In this document: in pieces, positions 1 to 5,672 of the stretch
How positions within the stretch are numbered: position 1 is the first letter of the stretch
How the letters are laid out: the number at the start of each line of letters is the position of its first letter
Source of the DNA: Cytophagales bacterium
GTDB lineage: Bacteria > Bacteroidota > Bacteroidia > Cytophagales > Cyclobacteriaceae
NCBI GenBank assembly: GCA_029262955.1
Contig: JAJCYL010000062.1
Coordinates: forward strand, 1-5,672
DNA: 5,672 bases
Direction of reading: 5' to 3'
The notes under the pieces: model-generated
The model's database searches: none
What the model was told of the DNA's origin: nothing
What the model saw: only the letters and a program-made list of their open reading frames with translations
Program-made: the position numbers and the translations under genes

Positions 1-2755
1 GATTAAAAAACATTATTGCGGTATCACGAAAATGAAGTCCCCCAATCTCAAATTTTCCCAGTCGATCTGTCATAAAAGATCCTGTTAAAGGTTTAGAATC
101 TGAAAAAAACAGGGCACTTATATCAGCATCAGCAAGAGGAGTTTTATCTGAAGGATCAATAGCTACACCTAGTACAGTTAGCCCCTCCTTTTCTGCTTCG
201 CTTCTGATAATAGGTGACTTATTCTCCATTACACTGCTCCAGGCAAATCTACGCCAACCCTGAGTTAGCATCAGCAAATCAAGATTTTGTAGAGCTTCTT
301 TATCATCGGCTAAAAAATATGATCCGGGTTCTTCAATTACCCCTTTCAGGTCGGATGTCACTAAGAGGAAAGAATTGATATTATCCTGATTGCTATCCTT
401 AACAATCTGATGCCTGTCAGTGACGGCAAGTGAAAATTGCCCTTTCACTGGTAAGCCATCTGAATCTGTGATCTTAAAATTCACACTGACTGCCTCCCTT
501 GGTTTATAGCTTTCCTTATCCGGAAAAAATTCCACTTCGTGGTCCTGTTGGTGATCAATAAACACCAACCTTTCAGCCCTCGGACTCCCGTCCTTATCAA
601 ATAGCGTGATATGAGAAATGCCATCAGGAAGCTTTCCCTTTGGGATCTCAATGAGCATGCCACCTTCAGTGATTATTTCTTTTGATTCATGATATATCTT
701 ACCCCTGCATTGACCCACCAGGTAAAAGGTTTCTTCATTATGTCCAGGACTTGCCTCCACCGTTAAGATCACCGTATTGGGCATCTGGTTGTTCACCTTA
801 AGCACAAACCCACTACTATCAGATTCTGGCAACGAGAAAGTTTCCTCTATGTCCCCATACTTCACCTTGGCATAGTAGGTTTCACCGGATTGAGGTAATA
901 TGAAAAAACTCCCCATACCCAGGTGTTTACTTTCGATTTTAGAGACAGATTTGTGCTGGCTATTAAATACTTCACCTTTTACTTCGATTCCCTTACCAGT
1001 CTGATCAACAACCTTAAATGCTACCCTGTTGACCATTCCGGCAATCATGTCACCACCTTCAGGGAAGAACCCCATACTGATGTCACGCTCAAGTTCGACC
1101 GGATCGACAGGTAAACCGTTAGCATTGTAAATCGCAACTTCCTTGTCATAAAAAAAACTGGGATCAAAATTCAGCATCCAGTTGGTATAGGCTCTAATAC
1201 GGTACTTTCCAGTCGGCAGCGAATCAGGCAAATGGATATCACCTCTTGCAACCCCCTCCTCTATTTTCAGTGCCTGGTGACTAATAACCTTCAAGTCAGT
1301 ATCAATCAATTCCGTGTACAGCACACTACTTTCAACATCATTGTTGTGAGTTGAGGCATCTACTATATAAGCGCTATACCAAATATCTTCACCAGATGTG
1401 TAAAATGGTTTGTCCAAATGCAGATAAGCTTTTTCCTGTTTTTTTGACGTCTGGGTAAAGTTGAATCTCATTTCATTTATAAAGGGGTCCTTCAAAAGAT
1501 CTTTCTTTTCCAGCACTATCTGTTTTTGATTATTCAAATAAATTGTACCAAAGGCTTTTTGTGATTCGAAGGCGGCAATTACCTCCTCTTCAACCGGAGT
1601 TCTTTTGACAATAGGATTTTCTTCCCAAAATTCACTGCTATACCCCAATTGGTCCAAAACCGCAGCATCGCTCTTTCTGAAACGCAGCCTGCCGCCTAAT
1701 CTTTTATTTCTTTTGGGTTCGTAATACTCATAAAAGGTGAGCCATGAGTTAGTCTCCACCGGAAATTGAAATTGGTCATCCCTATAAAAATCAAATGATT
1801 GGTCAACCCGGATATAGTCTAAAAGAAGGTTTGAGTCTTCGTCTTTGAACGCAATTTCGTAATCGATTTGATAGTTTTTCCAATACCCGCCCTTTGTTAG
1901 TTTTACGAACTTCAGCCGGTCATCAGCTATTTTTCCTTTAACCCTCAGTACGTCGTAACTGTTAATATCGACATACACCTCTCCCTCAAAAGCTGGCACC
2001 TCGTGGTACTTGAGCGGCACAAAATCTAATATTGCAACTTCACGATCACCAAGCTTTCTGACTTCCTTAATTTCATAACTGTACCTTTCTCTCACTTCCG
2101 GATGGATAGGCATTATCACATCATCGGTTGGGGGCAGTACAGTGGTCAGAATTTTTGAAAGCAAGGTGAAATTTCTGTTCACCAACTGATTTCTATCTAC
2201 CTTATGTAAATTGATGGCATACCGCCCTTCCTGTACTTCCCATTCTTTCAAACCCTGATTTGTGAATTTCGTGTCATAAAATATTTCGTACAACTCTGAA
2301 TACAGTGAATCATTTTTCGATTTTTGACGATAAAATGCTTTACCATATTGTACATCGTTTGAACGAAGTGACTTGTGGTAGACCTTAGAAACGAGCTTTT
2401 CGATGTACCCTTTCCTTTTTCTTCCCCTCACCGTAATCGCGTCAAGTACTTGTGAGGCAGGAATCAGTTTTACTAAAATTGAAGACTCATCGTTTATTAG
2501 AATACCTCGTCTTTCATAGTTCAAATGGGAAAAAACTAACTCCAGGGGCAAAGAGTCGGTTTTAATCACAAATTCACCATTTTCATTACTCGACGTACCC
2601 TGCCGTGCATTTATAACACCGATGTTAACAAACGGAATAATTTCGTTAGTTCGGGCGTCAACTACCCGTCCGTTTAAAATCACGGACTGTGCTTTCAACT
2701 CGACACCCAACGAAAGGGCAATGGAGCAAACCATAAACAGAATAAGAGTCCGCAT
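1..2755 (-). CDS. Secreted carboxypeptidase-regulatory/MG2 multi-domain protein, TonB-plug type (3' end missing)
   Basis: The frame is open from an ATG at 2755 to the left edge: 918 codons and no stop, so the C-terminus lies outside the window. Seen in the translation: a signal peptide (residues 1-23, MRTLILF followed by a hydrophobic stretch, likely cut after KAQ); a carboxypeptidase-regulatory-like beta-sandwich (about 25-97, with SSNENGEF at 55-62); an LDAITVRG motif near 104-111; a poorly assignable region (about 112-430); an MG2-like domain starting at YLHLDKPFY (444-452); a further macroglobulin-like sandwich with FFPEGGD (563-569); another near 741-780; the signature LTQGWRRFAW (830-839); and the start of a second carboxypeptidase-regulatory-like domain (from about 858). 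In Bacteroidota, proteins with this MG2 and GWRRF pattern usually continue into a TonB-receptor plug domain, which is expected just off the left edge. Exported to the periplasm or outer membrane; substrate and partner unknown. No Shine-Dalgarno is visible. An in-frame Met at residue 8 would cut into the signal peptide, so the first ATG is preferred. Confidence 0.9.
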   Translation of the reverse strand, partial: MRTLILFMVCSIALSLGVELKAQSVILNGRVVDARTNEIIPFVNIGVINARQGTSSNENGEFVIKTDSLPLELVFSHLNYERRGILINDESSILVKLIPASQVLDAITVRGRKRKGYIEKLVSKVYHKSLRSNDVQYGKAFYRQKSKNDSLYSELYEIFYDTKFTNQGLKEWEVQEGRYAINLHKVDRNQLVNRNFTLLSKILTTVLPPTDDVIMPIHPEVRERYSYEIKEVRKLGDREVAILDFVPLKYHEVPAFEGEVYVDINSYDVLRVKGKIADDRLKFVKLTKGGYWKNYQIDYEIAFKDEDSNLLLDYIRVDQSFDFYRDDQFQFPVETNSWLTFYEYYEPKRNKRLGGRLRFRKSDAAVLDQLGYSSEFWEENPIVKRTPVEEEVIAAFESQKAFGTIYLNNQKQIVLEKKDLLKDPFINEMRFNFTQTSKKQEKAYLHLDKPFYTSGEDIWYSAYIVDASTHNNDVESSVLYTELIDTDLKVISHQALKIEEGVARGDIHLPDSLPTGKYRIRAYTNWMLNFDPSFFYDKEVAIYNANGLPVDPVELERDISMGFFPEGGDMIAGMVNRVAFKVVDQTGKGIEVKGEVFNSQHKSVSKIESKHLGMGSFFILPQSGETYYAKVKYGDIEETFSLPESDSSGFVLKVNNQMPNTVILTVEASPGHNEETFYLVGQCRGKIYHESKEIITEGGMLIEIPKGKLPDGISHITLFDKDGSPRAERLVFIDHQQDHEVEFFPDKESYKPREAVSVNFKITDSDGLPVKGQFSLAVTDRHQIVKDSNQDNINSFLLVTSDLKGVIEEPGSYFLADDKEALQNLDLLMLTQGWRRFAWSSVMENKSPIIRSEAEKEGLTVLGVAIDPSDKTPLADADISALFFSDSKPLTGSFMTDRLGKFEIGGLHFRDTAIMFFN

Positions 2756-2939
2756 ACAATAAATTTACTAAGGCTTAATCAAAGAATCAGATTTAACTCC
2801 GACTGACTTCGGTAAGATGTTATAAATAAGAAGTTAGCAGCATTTCCATCCCTATTAATTCTTGACAACCGCACCGCACAATACCCTTTTTTGATAAGTG
2901 GCAAGACTCACCAAAAAATGACTCTTAGTTTTGAAAACA
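2756..2939. promoter_or_regulatory. Divergent intergenic control region
   Basis: This 184-base AT-rich spacer separates two divergently transcribed genes for exported proteins, so it must hold the start signals of both unless transcription begins inside a gene. Toward the right-hand gene there is a TTGACA at 2862-2867 followed, 14 bases on, by TACCC and a T-run ending in G (2882-2893). This is only a loose likeness to the Bacteroidota pattern of TTG near -33 and TAnnTTTG near -7. Toward the left-hand gene only ATTCTTTG (minus strand, about 2780-2787) resembles a -7 element, and it lacks the TA. Neither start codon has a purine-rich ribosome site, which is normal for Bacteroidota. The role as a control region follows from position; the exact promoter elements are weak guesses. 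Confidence 0.4.
2887..2918. repeat. T-run/A-run inverted repeat in the leader of the CBM9/DUF5916 gene
   Basis: TTTTTTG at 2887-2893 is the exact reverse complement of CAAAAAA at 2912-2918. Inside the 18-base spacer, GTG and CAC can add three more pairs next to the right arm if four bases (ATAA) bulge on the left, leaving the 8-base loop GCAAGACT. The element ends about 21 bases before the ATG at 2940. It could be a weak RNA hairpin in the leader, an operator, or a chance pairing of homopolymer runs. The low GC content of the arms argues for caution. Confidence 0.3.
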
Positions 2940-5120
2940 ATGCGATTGCTGACTATCCCGCTATTATTTACAATATACATTAATCCCATCACCATAGTTG
3001 CCCAGGATGATCGCCCAAGAGTTGCAACCGGTATCAATACCGAACCAATTCTAATTGATGGCAATCTTGATGATCCAAGTTGGAATCAAGCCGGAATCAT
3101 CGACAATTTCCTAACCATTGTCCCGGAGCAAGGAGGCCAACCGAGTGGACAGACAACCGTCAAAGTATTGTCAAGTGAGAAATTTCTGACATTGGGTATA
3201 GAATGTCAGGACAATGATCCTTCCGGAATTATCAATTTTTCAAAATTGAGAGATACGGACCTTGAAAACGAAGACTATATCAAAATAATTATAGACCCAT
3301 TTTTGGATGGGCAGTCCGGGTATATTTTTGCCGTAAACCCCAATGGCGCCCGATACGATGCCCTGGTATCGAACAGAGGAGAAAGTGAGAGTAAAGACTG
3401 GGACGGTATTTGGGAGGCCGCCGCACGCATTCATGATGGTGGATGGACCGCCGAAGTACGAATACCACTCCAGAGTATTAATTTCAAACAGGGCCTCAAA
3501 GAATGGGGTTTCAATGTAGAACGAAATATTCAGCGCAACCAGGAGATCATTCGATGGGCCAATGTGACAAGGGATCAGTGGTTTACTCAGACCAGTCGGG
3601 CCGGGTTGATTACCAATCTGCCTAAATTCAGTTATGGGCTGGGACTAAATGTCAGGCCTTCTTTAATCACCAGCATCAGTAAAGAGGATGGCAGCGATAC
3701 GGATTTCGACGTTGATCCGGCTTTAACCGTCAATCAGAGGCTGGGTGCCAACATTACAGCGACAGCTACGTTCAATACGGATTTCGCCGAAACGGAAGTG
3801 GATAGCAGGCAAACCAACCTGACCAGATTTCCTCTATTCTTCCCGGAAAAAAGAGCCTTCTTCCTGGAAGGTTCGGACATTTTCGAATTTGGGTTTGGCC
3901 TAAGAAGTGATCTGGTTCCGTTTTTTAGCCGAAGAGTGGGATTATTCGATGGTAACCAAATTCCCATCATAGCCGGCGGAAAGGTCAATGGAAGAGTTGG
4001 TCGAACTTCTTTTGGAGGTGTTGTGATGCGTTCGGATAGTAAAGTCATAATCGGAGATGATGGAGAATCTGGTGTTCAGATTCCAGCAACCACCACCGGT
4101 GTGTTTAGGATCAAGAAGAACGTTCTAAAGGAATCCTCTTTCGGTTTTATAGGTTCTTTTGGAGATCCACAAGGAAGGCCTGATGCCTTTGTTGCTGGAT
4201 CTGATTTCACCTATCAAACCACCCGATTTAATGGCAATAAGAATTTTCTTGTCGGGACTTGGGGAATGTATAATAATCGAACGGGACTTACCGGTGATAA
4301 ATCTGCCTATGGCCTTAAGGTTGACTATCCCAATGACATTTGGGACGTCGCATTCACTTATACGCATATCGGCGATGGTTTTGACCCGTCACTCGGTTTT
4401 GTACCACGAGATGGTATCAATAAAATAGTTGCTGGCGGAACATGGGGCCCACGACCAAAATGGAAATTGGTGAGACAAATCAGGAATCAGATTTTTCTGA
4501 CCTATATCCCAAACCTTGACTGGGAATGGCAATCATATCGAGTATTTACTGCTCCTATCAATTGGCGATTCGAAAGCGGTGAAAGATTCGAGTTTAATAT
4601 TGTACCCACAGGTGAACGCCTAATCGATCCTTTTGAAATTTCGGAAGGTGTAGTAATTCCAACTGGTGAATATAATTATGTGAGATATAGATTAGAAACG
4701 GAAATCGCATCAAAGCGTAGATTAAATGGTCAGCTCACCTGGTGGTTCGGGCCATTCTTTGATGGTCACCTCAATGAATATCAAGCCACCATCAACTGGA
4801 ACCCCACAACCATCGTTACTTTCGAATTTTCTGGGGTTCGGAATGTGGCCGAACTACCCTTTGGAGATTTCGATCAAACGCTCGTGGGATTGAGAGTGAG
4901 GTTCAATGCAACTCCGGACTTACAGCTCAATAGCTTCATTCAATATGATACCGACACTCGAAATTTAGGGGTGAATTCCAGAATTCATTGGATATTCCAT
5001 CCACAAGGTGATTTCTTTATTGTTTACAATAGCAACTCAGTGTATGAACGCCCTGAAGATCGATTCAATAGGGTTAATAATCAATTACTGGTCAAAGTTC
5101 GATACAATTTCAGGTTGTGA
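2940..5120 (+). CDS. CBM9-like/DUF5916 outer-membrane protein
   Basis: Complete gene, 726 residues from the ATG at 2940. A TTG nine bases upstream (2931) is in frame and would add only MKT; ATG is preferred. The N-terminus is a signal peptide (MRLLTIPLLF, likely cut near VAQ, residue 22). Residues about 33-220 match the carbohydrate-binding family 9-like fold seen at the head of this family: ILIDGNLDDPSW near 37-48, then repeated WDGIWEAA and GWTAEVRIPL segments. From about 225 to the end is the DUF5916 region, marked by RFPLFFPEKRAFFLEG (296-311) and SRRVGL. It is followed by alternating polar and aromatic strands typical of an outer-membrane beta-barrel, ending in VRYNFRL. The length is normal for the family. 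The biochemical role is unknown; the CBM9-like part suggests glycan contact, but binding cannot be read from sequence alone. It is transcribed alone, divergent from the MG2 protein gene and convergent with the oxidoreductase gene. Confidence 0.9.
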   Translation: MRLLTIPLLFTIYINPITIVAQDDRPRVATGINTEPILIDGNLDDPSWNQAGIIDNFLTIVPEQGGQPSGQTTVKVLSSEKFLTLGIECQDNDPSGIINFSKLRDTDLENEDYIKIIIDPFLDGQSGYIFAVNPNGARYDALVSNRGESESKDWDGIWEAAARIHDGGWTAEVRIPLQSINFKQGLKEWGFNVERNIQRNQEIIRWANVTRDQWFTQTSRAGLITNLPKFSYGLGLNVRPSLITSISKEDGSDTDFDVDPALTVNQRLGANITATATFNTDFAETEVDSRQTNLTRFPLFFPEKRAFFLEGSDIFEFGFGLRSDLVPFFSRRVGLFDGNQIPIIAGGKVNGRVGRTSFGGVVMRSDSKVIIGDDGESGVQIPATTTGVFRIKKNVLKESSFGFIGSFGDPQGRPDAFVAGSDFTYQTTRFNGNKNFLVGTWGMYNNRTGLTGDKSAYGLKVDYPNDIWDVAFTYTHIGDGFDPSLGFVPRDGINKIVAGGTWGPRPKWKLVRQIRNQIFLTYIPNLDWEWQSYRVFTAPINWRFESGERFEFNIVPTGERLIDPFEISEGVVIPTGEYNYVRYRLETEIASKRRLNGQLTWWFGPFFDGHLNEYQATINWNPTTIVTFEFSGVRNVAELPFGDFDQTLVGLRVRFNATPDLQLNSFIQYDTDTRNLGVNSRIHWIFHPQGDFFIVYNSNSVYERPEDRFNRVNNQLLVKVRYNFRL

Positions 5121-5138
5121 GTTTCAACTGGGAACCTG
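5111..5138 (+). terminator. Possible weak terminator hairpin overlapping the DUF5916 stop codon
   Basis: CAGGTT at 5111-5116 and AACCTG at 5133-5138 form a perfect six-pair inverted repeat around the stop codon (5118-5120), followed on the plus strand by the T-rich TGATTTCTTCTT. The loop of 16 bases is long and the T tract is interrupted, so termination strength is doubtful. A competing small hairpin (GTTTC 5121-5125 with GGAAC 5131-5135, one G-T pair) lies in the same place. A terminator is expected here because the neighbouring gene converges 33 bases away. Confidence 0.25.
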
Positions 5139-5153
5139 TGATTTCTTCTTAAG

Positions 5154-5672
5154 TCAGGGCCTAACTGCAAGTGGCGTTAGATCAGTTAATTCTTCAATTC
5201 TTACCACGCGATTTTCTTCTATACTTTTTCGAGCCGCAATCCCAATGAGAATTGACATGGCTCCATCTCTGGATCCCGCAGAATGCCTGAGTGGATCCGC
5301 CGCATCTGGATCAGCGAAAATTTTATCCTGAAGACGCTTATCCCCTCCTCCATGACCAGACCTTTCGCGTTCAACCCGTACCTGTTCATATTCTCCAAAA
5401 TTGTCCATCACATAGATCTCCTCAAAGTCCTGCATCTCATCTCCTTGAAGCATTTCCTTGTCATGAAGGTCGCTCTGTGTCAACTTTTCTTCCTTCCTCC
5501 ATGGAATGCCATCCCATGCGTCAATACGACCATCAATTCCATTAAAAGCGATCCGCATACCCTCATAAGGTGAATAGGTGGTTAGAGAATAATTCACCAT
5601 TACTCCATTGGCATAAGTGATCTGAGCAGACATCTTATCATAAATATCGATATCCTCTCTCCAGACACAGCT
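5154..5672 (-). CDS. Gfo/Idh/MocA-family oxidoreductase, C-terminal part (5' end missing)
   Basis: The frame is open from the right edge to a TGA at 5154-5156 and gives the last 172 residues. The first Met in view (5633) is internal, because the frame continues upstream with REDIDIYDK. Visible marks of the C-terminal alpha/beta substrate domain are DIDIYDKMSAQITYANGV (visible residues 7-24), YSLTTYSPYEGMRIAFNG with GR (28-49), the GHGGGD motif (106-111), and the closing helix AGSRDGAMSILIGIAARKSIEENR followed by VRIEEL. These fit the NAD(P)-dependent Gfo/Idh/MocA family, which oxidises or reduces sugars, inositols and related polyols. The NAD-binding Rossmann half lies beyond the edge, so substrate, cofactor and any export signal cannot be judged. 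Members with a GHGG-type motif include the GH109 glycosidases, so a glycosidase-like reaction is a possible alternative. It is convergent with the DUF5916 gene and on a separate transcript. Confidence 0.85.
   Translation of the reverse strand, partial: SCVWREDIDIYDKMSAQITYANGVMVNYSLTTYSPYEGMRIAFNGIDGRIDAWDGIPWRKEEKLTQSDLHDKEMLQGDEMQDFEEIYVMDNFGEYEQVRVERERSGHGGGDKRLQDKIFADPDAADPLRHSAGSRDGAMSILIGIAARKSIEENRVVRIEELTDLTPLAVRP

Noticed and set aside
481..663. A 60-codon minus-strand frame inside the MG2 protein gene
   Set aside because: It lies in another frame of a clearly coding, continuous 918-codon gene and has no family likeness.
2918..2983. A 21-codon ATG frame overlapping the start of the DUF5916 gene out of frame, possibly a leader peptide
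   Set aside because: It has no ribosome site, no regulatory codon run and no recognisable sequence; short frames of this size are common by chance in AT-rich DNA.
3734..4048. A 104-codon minus-strand frame opposite the DUF5916 gene
   Set aside because: It is antisense to a strongly conserved part of the DUF5916 region and its translation looks like a reading-frame shadow.
5008..5331. A 107-codon plus-strand frame bridging the two convergent genes
   Set aside because: It overlaps the end of the DUF5916 gene and the antisense of the oxidoreductase, both well supported, and resembles no known protein.
5154..5633. Treating the oxidoreductase fragment as a complete 159-residue protein from the Met at 5633
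   Set aside because: The frame stays open to the window edge, and the residues before this Met (DIDIYDK) continue the family pattern, so the Met is internal.

Overview
The window looks like a chromosomal piece from a Bacteroidota bacterium, probably a Cytophagales-type marine or soil organism. The evidence is the protein families present (a carboxypeptidase-regulatory/MG2 protein of the TonB-plug type, a CBM9-like plus DUF5916 outer-membrane protein, and a Gfo/Idh/MocA oxidoreductase), an AT-leaning composition, and start codons without a clear Shine-Dalgarno sequence. The order-level placement is inference.

Layout. Bases 1-2755 (minus strand) are one uninterrupted reading frame of 918 codons that runs off the left edge without a stop. 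It encodes a secreted multi-domain surface protein. Bases 2756-2939 are a 184-base divergent intergenic region that must carry the control signals for both flanking genes. It has a weak promoter-like stretch and a T-run/A-run inverted repeat just before the right-hand gene. Bases 2940-5120 (plus strand) are a complete gene of 726 residues: signal peptide, CBM9-like N-terminal domain and DUF5916 C-terminal domain, predicted to sit in the outer membrane. After a 33-base convergent gap comes the 3' end of a minus-strand gene (5154-5672, open at the right edge), the C-terminal 172 residues of a Gfo/Idh/MocA-family oxidoreductase.

How they might work together. The two divergent genes both encode exported envelope proteins and may share control through the intergenic region, but nothing in the sequence proves a shared pathway. 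The convergent oxidoreductase is a separate transcription unit. I see no RNA gene, CRISPR array, insertion sequence or phage-like feature. I found no convincing new system. The most unusual element is the composite architecture of the left gene, where about 300 residues of unassigned sequence separate an N-terminal carboxypeptidase-regulatory domain from the MG2 region.
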